A stretch of 64,000 nucleotides of DNA from Hohaiivirga sp031546825. GTDB taxonomy: Bacteria > Pseudomonadota > Alphaproteobacteria > Rhizobiales > Beijerinckiaceae. Each line of letters opens with the position of its first letter. The first letter of the stretch is position 1. Below are positions 8,721 through 17,494 of the stretch, piece after piece. The position numbers and the translations under genes are program-made. The notes below the pieces were generated by a model. It searched no databases. It was not told the origin of the DNA and worked only from the letters and a program-made list of their open reading frames with translations. The DNA lies in assembly GCA_031546825.1 (NCBI GenBank), contig JAVBJU010000031.1:73516-137515 (forward strand). Reading direction: 5' to 3'.

Positions 8721-10595
8721 CTATGCCCCAGCAGACTCGATTTCGCTGCTGATTTCAAGCCATTCCTCTTCGGCCTTTTCCAGTGCGTTGGCCGCGTCGG
8801 CACGCATTCGGGCAAGCTCGGAGGCTTTTGTGGCGTCTTTGAGGAAGGCGGTGCCGTCGCCGAGCGCGGCATCGACCTTGGCGATGACATCGCTGAGCTT
8901 TTTCATGCGCGCCTCAAGCGCTTCGAGTTTTTTGCGCAGAGGGGCCAGCGCCACCCGCTTTTCGGCGGCGGCGCGGCGCTCGTCGGTGCGGGTCGGGGCC
9001 TGTGCGGTGTCGCTTCCGCGTTTCGTCGGTGTGGTGTCGCCTGCCAGCACGAAATCGCGGTAATCGTCCATGTCGCCATTGAAGGGCTTGACCGCGCCCC
9101 CGGCGACGAGCCACAGCCGGTCGGCGCAGGCCTCAATCAGAAAGCGGTCGTGGCTCACCAGCATCACTGCGCCGGAATAATCGTTGATTGCTTCCATCAA
9201 CGCTGTGCGGCTGTCGATATCGAGGTGGTTGGTCGGCTCGTCGAGAATGAGCAGGTCGGGGGCGTCGATGGCCGCAAGCCCCATCAGAAGCCGCGCCTTC
9301 TCGCCGCCCGAAAGGGTGGAGACCGCTGCGTCCGCCCGTCCGCCTGAGAAGCCGAAGCGGGCGGCGCGGGAACGGATGACCGCCACCGCCGCGCCCGGCA
9401 TCTTCTCTGCCACATGGTCAAACACCGAGGCTTGCAGGCGCAACTCATCGAGCTGATGCTGGGCGAAATAGGCGACCTTCATTTTTGAAGGCGCGCGCAT
9501 GGTGCCCTTCATCGGCGCCAGCCGCCCGCCGATCAGCTTGCAAAAGGTTGATTTGCCGTTGCCGTTGGAGCCGAGCAGCGCGATGCGATCATCGGGCAGA
9601 ACGGAAAGATTGAGCCGGTCGAGAATAACGGTTTCGCCATAGCCCACCGCTGCGCCCTCAATGGCAATCAAGGGTGGGGCCAGTTGGCGCTCGGGGCCGG
9701 GCAGGTCGAAACCGCGCACCTCGTTTTCAATGAACACGGCGACGGGGTCTAGCTTTTCCAGCCGCTTGACGCGCGATTGCGCCTGGCGCGCTTTGGATGC
9801 CTTCGCCTTGAAGCGATTGATGAACGCTTGCAGATGCTGGCGCTCAGCCTCCTGCTTGACCTGCTGTTTGCCCGCAAGCTCCAGCTTTTCGGCATATTGC
9901 CGGGCAAAGGAGGTGTAGCCGCCACGATACAGCGTCAGCTTGCCTTGTTGCAGATGCACGATGTTCTCGACACAGGTATCGAGCAATTCGCGGTCGTGGC
10001 TGATGATCAGCACGGTGTGGGGGTAGCGCTCAAGGTAATTATAGAGCCACAGCGTGCCTTCGAGATCGAGGTAATTGGTGGGCTCATCGAGCAGCAACAA
10101 ATCGGGTTCTGAAAACAAGATGGCGGCAAGTGCCACCCGCATGCGCCACCCGCCGGAAAAGTCGGAGCAGGGGCGCTGCTGCGCCTCAAAATCAAAGCCA
10201 AGCCCATGCAGAATGCCCGCCGCGCGCGCCGGTGCCGCGTGCGCACCGATATCGACAAGCCGCGTCTCAATCTCGGCACGGCGCAAACCATCGGCGGTTT
10301 CGGCCTCACGCATCAGCGCAAGGCGCTCGGTATCTGCCGCCAGCACCACATCAATCAGCTTCTCCGCCCCGCCCGGCGCTTCCTGCGCCACCGCGCCGAT
10401 GCGGGTGTTGCGCGGCAGGGAAATGGTGCCGGTTTCCGTCGAAAGCTCGTTCTGAATGATCTTGAACAGCGTGGTTTTGCCGGTGCCGTTACGCCCCACA
10501 AGCCCGACGCGCGCGCCGGTGGGCAGCGCCAGCGAAGCGTGTTCAATCAGCAGGCGGTCGCCAATGCGATAGGTGATGTCATTCAGGTGCAACAT
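8721..10595 (-). CDS. ABC-F family ATPase (Uup/EttA type)
   Basis: ABC-F proteins are soluble twin ATPases that bind the ribosome at the E site and relieve stalled translation; they are not transporters. The 624 residues contain two nucleotide-binding domains: Walker A G-R-N-G-T-G-K-T-T and G-S-N-G-N-G-K-S-T, signatures S-G-G-W-R-M-R and L-S-G-G-E-K-A-R, and Walker B motifs L-L-L-L-D-E-P-T-N and L-L-I-L-D-E-P-T-N-H. A charged linker of about 80 residues (around 230-310) separates them. The C-terminal about 90 residues are Ala/Lys/Glu-rich and predicted coiled coil, like the Uup tail. There are no membrane segments. Confidence 0.93.
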   Translation of the reverse strand: MLHLNDITYRIGDRLLIEHASLALPTGARVGLVGRNGTGKTTLFKIIQNELSTETGTISLPRNTRIGAVAQEAPGGAEKLIDVVLAADTERLALMREAETADGLRRAEIETRLVDIGAHAAPARAAGILHGLGFDFEAQQRPCSDFSGGWRMRVALAAILFSEPDLLLLDEPTNYLDLEGTLWLYNYLERYPHTVLIISHDRELLDTCVENIVHLQQGKLTLYRGGYTSFARQYAEKLELAGKQQVKQEAERQHLQAFINRFKAKASKARQAQSRVKRLEKLDPVAVFIENEVRGFDLPGPERQLAPPLIAIEGAAVGYGETVILDRLNLSVLPDDRIALLGSNGNGKSTFCKLIGGRLAPMKGTMRAPSKMKVAYFAQHQLDELRLQASVFDHVAEKMPGAAVAVIRSRAARFGFSGGRADAAVSTLSGGEKARLLMGLAAIDAPDLLILDEPTNHLDIDSRTALMEAINDYSGAVMLVSHDRFLIEACADRLWLVAGGAVKPFNGDMDDYRDFVLAGDTTPTKRGSDTAQAPTRTDERRAAAEKRVALAPLRKKLEALEARMKKLSDVIAKVDAALGDGTAFLKDATKASELARMRADAANALEKAEEEWLEISSEIESAGA

Positions 10596-10830
10596 GCCCG
10601 CCTTTTGGCGTGATTAGGGCGGTTTGGCAAGGGAAATGCGCTCTGTGAGCTACCCGTTAAGCCGCGCATCTCCTACGGAGATCCCGCGCCCGGTGGTTCC
10701 GCTTGGTCGTGTAGATGCCAGTATCTGCGAAAAGTAATATTGAAATTTGCATTTCTAAGGCCTGATCAACATACGAAGTCTGCGTAGGGAGACTTTCTCC
10801 ATGGATTTTCGAGACTTTAAAACATCGCGT

Positions 10831-10860
10831 TTGACGTATGTTTTTATGGCTTTGTACAAT
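10831..10860 (+). promoter_or_regulatory. Probable sigma-70 promoter for the autotransporter
   Basis: TTGACG (10831-10836) and TACAAT (10855-10860) are separated by 18 bases in an AT-rich setting. They point toward the autotransporter gene about 300 bases away. Each hexamer has a single mismatch to consensus. Confidence 0.6.
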
Positions 10861-10913
10861 TGATCGATAAATACGAAAAGCAAGCGCTCGATGTAAAACG
10901 AGGAGCGAGAGGG

Positions 10914-10949
10914 ATGGCGTTTATTATTAGCAATATTGACCGCGCCTAG
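10914..10949 (+). CDS. Possible 11-residue leader peptide
   Basis: ATG at 10914 is preceded by AGGAGCGAGAGGG, a strong ribosome binding site, and the frame M-A-F-I-I-S-N-I-D-R-A closes at 10949. It lies downstream of the predicted promoter and upstream of the autotransporter. It may be a regulatory leader peptide or simply chance, as nothing conserved can be assessed here. Confidence 0.3.
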   Translation: MAFIISNIDRA

Positions 10950-11164
10950 CGCATGGGGAAGTCACCCTTTGTTGTGAACCCTCGCGCTGCCTCTTTTTCT
11001 TTGGTGCTATTCGCTATCGCGGCAGTGTCAGACGCATCCTCTGTCTTTTGAGGCGACGGCTCAGAGTGGAAATACAATTGGAGCCGGATATGGGCTCTGC
11101 ATTTTAATCAACAATGTCTTGAACGATATGGAACAAGACAATTCAATATAACGGGGTTTCTGTC

Positions 11165-14100
11165 ATGTTTCGCAAGTCTTCCAGCCGTTTTCTGTCTGCA
11201 ACGCGTCGCACCTTGTTGTTATCTGCGTCCTTGGCGGCTTTAACCGGATTTGGCTTGACCAGTTCGGCAAATGCCGCGTGTTCCGGGGTGAACTCGGGTG
11301 CTATCACCTGCACCGGAACGGATGCCACGGCGATTGCGACCATTTTTTCGGGCAGTGACGTCGTCAGCACGCTGACCGACTGGACCCTGAGCCAATTTGG
11401 TTTTTCCAGCGTGGTGACAACTGCGCATTCCAATACTGTTGTCGCCACGGGGGCGTCCATTACCAATAGCTCCACCACGCAGCCGTCGGGCATCTTGGCG
11501 AGCAGCAATGGTGGCAACGTTTCGGTGACCGCGTCAGGCGGCGCCATTGCCCTTACGCTTAACCCGATGGGTGAGCACGGCGGTATCAAGGCAACGACGA
11601 TCGGGACCGGCAATATTACCATCGATAATGCCGATACGATTACGACTGCCGGAAGGTCGTCTTTTGGAATTCTGGCGGCGGCTGAAAGCGGTGCCATTCA
11701 CATTAAAAACAGCGGATATATCAACACGAATGCTGGCAGCACTGCGGCTATCGTGGCCCGTTTAACGTCCGGCACCGGCGGCAGTATTCTGATTGAAAAT
11801 CTTGGGGATATCAATGCCGCTGGCAATACCAGTACGGGCATTTATGCCAGTGCTGGGGCAGCTACGGCGGACACTAATATCGTCATAAATGATCTTGGTA
11901 ACCGCAAAATACAAGCGACACTGGGCGGCATCGTTGCAGGTGCAGCGAGTGGTTCTGTCACCATCAATAGCAATTCTGAAATTTCTGTTTACAGAAATGC
12001 AGCGTATCCCCAGATTATTCATGGAATTTCCAATACGGAAATTCTTGGTGATGCGTCAATTACCTATAACGGGCCAAAAATTTCCATAACAATGGATGGG
12101 GCTGGCGGCCAAGTTCATGGATTGCGAGCCGTCGATAACCTTTCCACTGCGTTGACATCTAATTACGCCATGAAAATAGATGCAAGTGGCGATATCGGCA
12201 TCAATGTCATCAATGGGAGTAACGTTCTCTATATTTATGGTGCCGAAGCCATCAACCGCGGCCATGGCTCTGCTGATTTGATTTATCGCAGTGGAACAAT
12301 CAGTATCGGCTATGACGCGACTAGCACAGTAAACGCGCCTTGGGGCGGTTTCGGCTTGGTGGCGTGGTCTGGCGCAGGGAATGACGCCAATACCGGCTTT
12401 GCGCATGTCTCGTTGACGACACTCGCGGGTACGGCCATTAATACCACGGGAAATAATCTGACCGGGGCTCATGTCTCCAGTTTGGCCGGCACCGCCGCCG
12501 ATGGGGCCTATGTTCGCGGCAACATCAATTCCACGATCACCACGACCGGGTCAAATTCCCACGGTGTTGCAGCCTTGGCCGGAAAAGATGCCCCGATTGA
12601 TCTGAAGGTCGCCGGAGCCATTTCGACGGGCGGTGATGTCAGCATGGGCATCAAAGCGGATTCCCTGAGCGGCACCGTTTCGGTCGCAAACGCCGCCGAA
12701 ATTCACACCGCAGGGGGCGGCAGCCATGGCATTTCGACCTCTGGCAATGGCACTGTCGCCGTTGCCAATAGCGGTTCGCTGATTGCTCCCAAGGGCGCGG
12801 GTGTCTTCGCTGCTTCCTTTGATGCGACGGGTGGTGGAACCTATACGCTGACAAACCAGGCCAGCGGTAACATCTCCGCTCTCGTTGGTGTCGATATCAG
12901 CAGTGGCTTTTCCGATGTTCGCATTGACAATGCCGGTATAATCGGAGGCCCGACCGATTACGCCATCAGAGCGCGTGCCCTGACGACCGGTCAATTGAGC
13001 ATCGCCAACAGTGGCACGCTCAATGGTTACATCTCACTTGGTGCAAGCACAAACACGCTCGACAATTCCGGGCGCTGGAACCTGCGTAACTTCGGCGACA
13101 GAGACAGCGATGGCGTGCGCGAAGCCTTGCGCGTTGCCGTTGCCAATCTCGGTACCTCTGGCGCCAACGTCGTCAACAACACCGGCACCATTGCCCTGCT
13201 CGGCAGGGGCGACGACACTGCCCAGACCCTCGACACCACCGGCATGTATCTGCCCCAGGGCTACGCCTTCAACACCATGAGTGTGAACAGCCCGACGCAG
13301 GGCCACATTTTCGGTGTCCAGACCTTCAACAATGCCGGTGTGATTGATCTCACCGCCAATGTGGAAAACGGCCAATCGGTGGTCGGAGACGTTCTGGTCA
13401 TCTCAGGTGGAAAAACCGCAGGCCAGGATGGCGGCGGCGTGTTCGTGTCCAATGGCGGCACGCTCCGGCTTGATACTGTTCTCAACGAGGGCGGCGCGAA
13501 TTCCCAGTCCGATATTCTGGTGACGGACAGCACCCGCCTCGGCACTTCGGCAACGCGGATTCAAGTGGTGCAAGCTCCGGGCTCTGCTGGCGCCCTGACC
13601 GTCGGCAACGGCATTTTGCTGGTTGAAGTGTTGAACAAGGGTGCGTCCGCATCTGGTGCGTTCATCCTCAATGCTCCGGAAGTTGCCGGTGCTTACCAGT
13701 ACAATCTCTACCAGAACGGGGTTGACGATAGTGCCAGCGATGGCAATTGGTATCTGCGCAGCAGCGTGGTTATCGATAACAACGGCAACGTAGTAACCGA
13801 TAATAATAGCAAGGGCGAAACGGTATCGACGCTCCAGCCCGGTGTGCCGGTGGCGATGACGCTCCAGCCGCTCGCCCTCGAATACGGCTACTCGATGCTC
13901 GGCACCTTGCATGAACGTGTCGGCGAAACCTGGATCAACGCTGCTCCCGTCACCGAAGAGCGCGCGGTATGGTGCAGAAATTCGGCCAATAACAATCGCT
14001 GCATGGTTAAGGCGCAGGCTCCAACCGATAAAACCCGCTGGGCCTCATCTGGCTGGGCGCGCCTCCTCGGAGATCGCGGCCTGCATGATGCGGGCAACTT

Positions 14101-14893
14101 CTTCCGCCACGGCCCGAGCTATGATTACACCTTCGGCGGCATCCAGGCCGGGCTGGATATCTTTGCCCACGAGCAGGCCAATGGCACGCTCGATAAAGCA
14201 GGTATCTATGTCGGTTACGGCCAGCTTACCTCTGATGTGAAGGACCAGTTCGGCGGTAAAGCCGGCACGCTTGACATGAACGCCTACACGGTTGCCGGTT
14301 ACTGGACGCATCACGCGCCGCAGGGTTGGTATACCGATGCGGTGGTTCAGGCGACCTGGTATTCAGACACCGACGCCAAAAGCGTTCTCGGCCAGAAAAT
14401 CTCGCCTGAAAGCTTCGGTATTCTCGGCTCACTTGAGGCGGGTTACCAGTTCCGTCTGGGCGGCGGCTGGACCATCGACCCACAGGCCCAGATCGTCTAC
14501 CAGAGCGTTTCCTTCGACGATGCCAGTGATGCCAATGCCCGCTATCGCTTCGATGACGCGGACAGTCTGCGCGGCCGGTTCGGCGTGCGGGTGTCAAAAA
14601 CCTGGAACACGATGGAAGGTGCCAAGGCGCGTCCGGTCACGGCGTGGCTGCGGGCCAATGTCTGGCACGAATTCATGGGCAGCGCGAAGACCGAGGTCTC
14701 CAATATCTATGGTGCAAATGCTGCCACCTTCTCCACCTCGCTCGGCGGCACATGGGGTGAACTTGGTGCGGGCCTGACGGTGCAGGCCAGCGACACCATC
14801 AACATATTCGCCACTGGCGCCTACCAGCATTCCCTCGACGGCCACGGCAACCAGGGCTGGAACGGCAGGCTCGGCGCCACCGTGAAGTGGTAA
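11165..14893 (+). CDS. Autotransporter adhesin-like protein (type Va)
   Basis: The 1242 residues have the three parts of a classical autotransporter. A long Sec signal (about 1-38, ending S-A-N-A-A) comes first. A passenger of about 900 residues, rich in Gly, Asn, Thr and Ser with short repeats such as I-x-N-x-G and L-x-N-x-G-x-I, probably forms a right-handed beta-helix on the cell surface. The C-terminal about 280 residues form the outer-membrane barrel, ending G-A-T-V-K-W with the required terminal aromatic. A Cys pair (W-C-R-N-S-A-N-N-N-R-C) sits just before the barrel. No protease motif is evident, so adhesion or aggregation is the likelier role. A strong terminator follows. Confidence 0.9.
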   Translation: MFRKSSSRFLSATRRTLLLSASLAALTGFGLTSSANAACSGVNSGAITCTGTDATAIATIFSGSDVVSTLTDWTLSQFGFSSVVTTAHSNTVVATGASITNSSTTQPSGILASSNGGNVSVTASGGAIALTLNPMGEHGGIKATTIGTGNITIDNADTITTAGRSSFGILAAAESGAIHIKNSGYINTNAGSTAAIVARLTSGTGGSILIENLGDINAAGNTSTGIYASAGAATADTNIVINDLGNRKIQATLGGIVAGAASGSVTINSNSEISVYRNAAYPQIIHGISNTEILGDASITYNGPKISITMDGAGGQVHGLRAVDNLSTALTSNYAMKIDASGDIGINVINGSNVLYIYGAEAINRGHGSADLIYRSGTISIGYDATSTVNAPWGGFGLVAWSGAGNDANTGFAHVSLTTLAGTAINTTGNNLTGAHVSSLAGTAADGAYVRGNINSTITTTGSNSHGVAALAGKDAPIDLKVAGAISTGGDVSMGIKADSLSGTVSVANAAEIHTAGGGSHGISTSGNGTVAVANSGSLIAPKGAGVFAASFDATGGGTYTLTNQASGNISALVGVDISSGFSDVRIDNAGIIGGPTDYAIRARALTTGQLSIANSGTLNGYISLGASTNTLDNSGRWNLRNFGDRDSDGVREALRVAVANLGTSGANVVNNTGTIALLGRGDDTAQTLDTTGMYLPQGYAFNTMSVNSPTQGHIFGVQTFNNAGVIDLTANVENGQSVVGDVLVISGGKTAGQDGGGVFVSNGGTLRLDTVLNEGGANSQSDILVTDSTRLGTSATRIQVVQAPGSAGALTVGNGILLVEVLNKGASASGAFILNAPEVAGAYQYNLYQNGVDDSASDGNWYLRSSVVIDNNGNVVTDNNSKGETVSTLQPGVPVAMTLQPLALEYGYSMLGTLHERVGETWINAAPVTEERAVWCRNSANNNRCMVKAQAPTDKTRWASSGWARLLGDRGLHDAGNFFRHGPSYDYTFGGIQAGLDIFAHEQANGTLDKAGIYVGYGQLTSDVKDQFGGKAGTLDMNAYTVAGYWTHHAPQGWYTDAVVQATWYSDTDAKSVLGQKISPESFGILGSLEAGYQFRLGGGWTIDPQAQIVYQSVSFDDASDANARYRFDDADSLRGRFGVRVSKTWNTMEGAKARPVTAWLRANVWHEFMGSAKTEVSNIYGANAATFSTSLGGTWGELGAGLTVQASDTINIFATGAYQHSLDGHGNQGWNGRLGATVKW

Positions 14894-14964
14894 ACGCGCT
14901 GCCATAGCGCAAATAATACGGCCCTACCGCCTTGTGAGAAGAAGCTGTGGGGGTGAAACAGAGA

Positions 14965-15002
14965 GAGGCGGAAGCATGTGAAATGCTCCCGCCTCATTTT
15001 TT
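14965..15002 (+). terminator. Rho-independent terminator after the autotransporter gene
   Basis: A 13-base stem (14965-14977 with 14983-14995, one mismatch) with a 5-base loop is followed directly by ATTTTTT. It lies about 70 bases past the autotransporter stop. Confidence 0.88.
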
Positions 15003-15109
15003 GCCGAACTGCCTGCGAATGCTGCGGATGATCCTGGGGCTTTCCTTGTTTTGTCTAGCGGCGCGTTGGATAACGCCGCCCAACGACAGATGGCATTCGA
15101 TGGTTGGTA

Positions 15110-15138
15110 TTGACGGTAATGCAATTTTGCATTACTAT
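15110..15138 (+). promoter_or_regulatory. Toxin-antitoxin promoter with operator palindrome in its spacer
   Basis: TTGACG (15110-15115) and TACTAT (15133-15138) are spaced by exactly 17 bases. A perfect inverted repeat GTAATGCAA-TT-TTGCATTAC (15116-15135) fills the spacer and overlaps the -10. This is the expected layout for autorepression by an AbrB/VapB-type antitoxin bound as a dimer. Confidence 0.8.
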
Positions 15139-15160
15139 ATCAAGTCAATCGGAGAGCGTC

Positions 15161-15412
15161 ATGACGACATTAACCGTGACCACGCGCGGCCAGGTCACTT
15201 TCAGGAAAGACGTCTTGCAGCATCTCGGTATCAAACCGGGAGAGAAGGTCGAGCTCAATCTTTTGCCCGATGGCAAGGCGGAACTGAAGGCTGCCACACC
15301 TTCGGAATCGATAGATGGCTTCCTCGGCCTTCTGGCTGGGAAAAGTAAAAAAGTCGCAACAATCGAAGAAATCAATGCTGCCGCATCGGCTGGCTGGGCT
15401 GGCGAGAAATGA
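15161..15412 (+). CDS. AbrB/MazE-type antitoxin
   Basis: The 83-residue protein begins M-T-T-L-T-V-T-T-R-G-Q-V-T-F-R, the swapped-hairpin SpoVT-AbrB DNA-binding fold. Its C-terminal half (from about residue 45) should wrap the toxin. The ATG at 15161 has GGAGAGCG just ahead, so the longer frame from 15104, which runs through the promoter, is rejected. The stop overlaps the toxin start by ATGA. It should neutralise the PIN toxin and repress its own operon through the palindrome at 15116-15135. Confidence 0.88.
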   Translation: MTTLTVTTRGQVTFRKDVLQHLGIKPGEKVELNLLPDGKAELKAATPSESIDGFLGLLAGKSKKVATIEEINAAASAGWAGEK

Positions 15413-15807
15413 AGATTTCCGTCGACACGAATGTTCTCGTTCGCGCGGTCGTGGGCGATGATGTCAACCAATCCCAAGCCGCCGCCAAAGCGTTGAAAGA
15501 GGCATTGGTAATTGCCGTCCCGCTGCCGTGCTTGTGCGAATTCGTGTGGGTGCTGCGCAAGGTCTACGGCTTCAACAATTCCGCTATTTCCGCAGCAATC
15601 CGGGCATTGATGCATTCCGCCAATGTGGTGATGAACCGCCCCGCTGTGGAAGCGGGCTTGGCCATCCTCGATGCCGGAGGCGACTTCGCCGATGGGCTGA
15701 TTGCCTATGAAGGCAATTGGCTCGGCGGGGAGACATTTGTTTCGTTCGATAAGCAGGCAGTGACTTTGCTGGCGCGACAGGGGCATTCTGCACGGGTGCT
15801 GGGCTGA
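15409..15807 (+). CDS. PIN-domain toxin (VapC-like ribonuclease)
   Basis: The 132-residue PIN-domain protein is predicted to be a Mg2+-dependent ribonuclease inhibited by the preceding antitoxin. Acidic active-site residues can be read as D6 in V-D-T-N, the glutamate in C-E-F-V-W-V-L, the aspartates in G-G-D-F-A-D-G, and the late aspartate in S-F-D-K. All the usual positions are filled, so it should be active. Translation is coupled to the antitoxin by ATGA overlap. Confidence 0.88.
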   Translation: MKISVDTNVLVRAVVGDDVNQSQAAAKALKEALVIAVPLPCLCEFVWVLRKVYGFNNSAISAAIRALMHSANVVMNRPAVEAGLAILDAGGDFADGLIAYEGNWLGGETFVSFDKQAVTLLARQGHSARVLG

Positions 15808-15963
15808 GAAGGGCGGCGAATAATGGGAGCTGGGTCGCGATGCCATAATGCCGTGCTGCCAGAAGCTGTTTGAATGCGGTCTCTGCGGACACTGCAAACG
15901 TTATCATTAAATGCACCGCGGAGTATCGAGGAATAGGTGCCAAGCGCGTCTCGAAAACACGTC

Positions 15964-15991
15964 TTGACTCTCTTATTGGTTGGAATAACTT
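15964..15991 (+). promoter_or_regulatory. Possible promoter of the HsdR_N-type gene
   Basis: TTGACT (15964-15969) and TAACTT (15986-15991) with a 16-base spacer lie about 30 bases before the ATG at 16019, which is itself preceded by AGAGGGGGAG. The -10 is weak. Confidence 0.4.
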
Positions 15992-16018
15992 TCTCTGATT
16001 CATCAAGAGGGGGAGCAA

Positions 16019-17092
16019 ATGAACAGTTTGGAAGAGAGCCTTAGAACTATCGCTGATCGATTAAAGCAGAATACTGACCATATTCTTACAGAGGAAGCAG
16101 TTAAAAATGCTGTAATACTTCCGGTTCTTCGTGCTCTTGGGTATGATGTTTTTAATCCACTCGAAGTGATACCGGAATTTACAGCAGATGCGGTAGGGAA
16201 AAAAGGCGAAAAAGTAGATTATGCGCTTAAGGTTGATAACGAAATTCGCATACTTGTTGAGTGTAAGCCTATATTTACTACTCTAGAGCGAAAGCATACA
16301 AGCCAGCTTTTTCGATATTTCACAGTGACTGCTGCAAAATTCGGCATTTTAACGAACGGTAAAATTTTCCAATTTTATACAGATTTGGATGAACAAAATA
16401 AACTTGATTCGAAGCCATTTTTTATATTCGATATTACGGATATGAGTGTTGGTAATATTGCCGAATTAAAAAAATTCGAAAAAAGTTCTTTTGATATTCC
16501 AAATATTCTAGCTACTGCGGAAAGGCTCAAATACACTTCCGGTATTAAGCAGGCTATCTGCACTCTTATGGATGAGCCAACGGAGGACTTTGTTCGCATC
16601 GTGTCCTCGAATGTTTATGAAGGAAGGATGACCGCAGCAGCCAAAGAACTTCTCACCGGCATAACTAAGACTGCATTCCGTGAAGTTATTACCGATGCTT
16701 TGAAGAGCCGCTTGACAAATGCATTGACGGAGCCGTCCCAGCCTGATGCTCCTTCAGCTTCTGCTCCAAGTGATGAGAATGATCTTGTTACGACGCAAGA
16801 AGAAATTGAAGGCTATATGATTATAAAATCGTCATTGCGCGAGGAGGTTAGGCCTTCTCGCATAGATATACGGGACGCAAAATCTTATTGTGCGATATTG
16901 CTTGATAACAATAACCGTAAGCCAATTGCGCGCCTGCATTTCAATCGGTCCAAAAAATATATAAGTTTGTTTAGCGGAGAAATAGAAGAGCGCGTTTCGA
17001 TAGACTCACTCGATGATATTTACACTTATGCCGATCGGCTGAAAGCAACGGTGAAAAATTACGATCTATCATCGCCATTGCCAGTAGAGTAG
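16019..17092 (+). CDS. Stand-alone HsdR_N-type restriction endonuclease-like protein
   Basis: The 357-residue protein resembles the nuclease domain of type I restriction subunit HsdR but lacks the helicase motor. Residues about 20-130 carry the PD-(D/E)xK pattern: an early glutamate in T-E-E-A-V-K-N-A-V, then V-D-Y-A-L, then V-E-C-K-P, with G-K-K-G-E-K before it. A separate C-terminal domain (about 265-350, with Y-C-A-I-L-L-D-N-N-N-R-K and L-H-F-N) follows a Pro/Ser-rich linker. No hsdM or hsdS is near. The coding DNA is strikingly AT-rich (AAA, AAT, TTT codons) compared with its neighbours, a mark of recent transfer. It sits between two toxin-antitoxin modules. Databases often call such proteins type I restriction endonuclease; the true activity is unknown. 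Confidence 0.8.
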   Translation: MNSLEESLRTIADRLKQNTDHILTEEAVKNAVILPVLRALGYDVFNPLEVIPEFTADAVGKKGEKVDYALKVDNEIRILVECKPIFTTLERKHTSQLFRYFTVTAAKFGILTNGKIFQFYTDLDEQNKLDSKPFFIFDITDMSVGNIAELKKFEKSSFDIPNILATAERLKYTSGIKQAICTLMDEPTEDFVRIVSSNVYEGRMTAAAKELLTGITKTAFREVITDALKSRLTNALTEPSQPDAPSASAPSDENDLVTTQEEIEGYMIIKSSLREEVRPSRIDIRDAKSYCAILLDNNNRKPIARLHFNRSKKYISLFSGEIEERVSIDSLDDIYTYADRLKATVKNYDLSSPLPVE

Positions 17093-17219
17093 GTGTCTGC
17101 CTCAAAAACCGGCATAACTTGAATGAATTCGCGCTATGAGCTGCGTATTGGGATTGCTGAAATTCTGATGCGCAGCTTGCTGGCGCGTGTTGGTGGCATT
17201 TCATCGTATCGCCATCCAT

Positions 17220-17267
17220 TTGACATATCCCGCCGGGATATATAAATTGTATATCCACTGAGGATAT
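17220..17267 (+). promoter_or_regulatory. VapBC promoter with two operator palindromes
   Basis: TTGACA (17220-17225) and TAAATT (17243-17248), spaced 17, form the promoter. Two 17-base palindromes of the form ATATCC-N5-GGATAT lie at 17225-17241 and 17251-17267, centred 26 bases apart. The first overlaps the -35 and reaches the spacer. The second lies between the -10 and the vapB start. This suits cooperative repression by a VapBC complex. Confidence 0.82.
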
Positions 17268-17272
17268 GTCGG

Positions 17273-17494
17273 ATGACACGCACAACTTTATTTCAAACCA
17301 ATCGTTCTCAGGCAGTTCGTCTCGCCAAGGACGTCGCTTTTCCCGAAAACGTGCGGGAGGTGGAGATTATCCGCGATGGGGCGCGGCGTATCATCGTGCC
17401 CGCCAATAGCATCTGGGACGATTTTTTTGCGGCTCCTGGTGTCGATCTTGGAGAGCGGGACCAGCCTCGCGCCCAAGAGCGGGAGGCGTTCTGA
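17273..17494 (+). CDS. vapB: VapB antitoxin
   Basis: A 73-residue antitoxin of the VapB (SpoVT-AbrB) family. M-T-R-T-T-L-F-Q-T-N-R-S-Q-A-V-R-L-A-K is the classic DNA-binding start. The C-terminal tail W-D-D-F-F should insert into the VapC active-site groove. Its stop is immediately followed by the vapC ATG (TGAATG). The two palindromes upstream are its probable operators. Confidence 0.93.
   Translation: MTRTTLFQTNRSQAVRLAKDVAFPENVREVEIIRDGARRIIVPANSIWDDFFAAPGVDLGERDQPRAQEREAF

Larger units (their letters stand above)
10596..11164. other. Intergenic region upstream of the autotransporter
   Basis: A 569-base AT-richer gap separates the divergent ABC-F and autotransporter genes. It holds one good sigma-70-like promoter (10831-10860) and an 11-codon open frame with a strong ribosome binding site (10914-10949), both listed separately. 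About 300 bases of apparent leader remain between the promoter and the autotransporter ATG. I see no RNA gene I can name. Confidence 0.6.
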
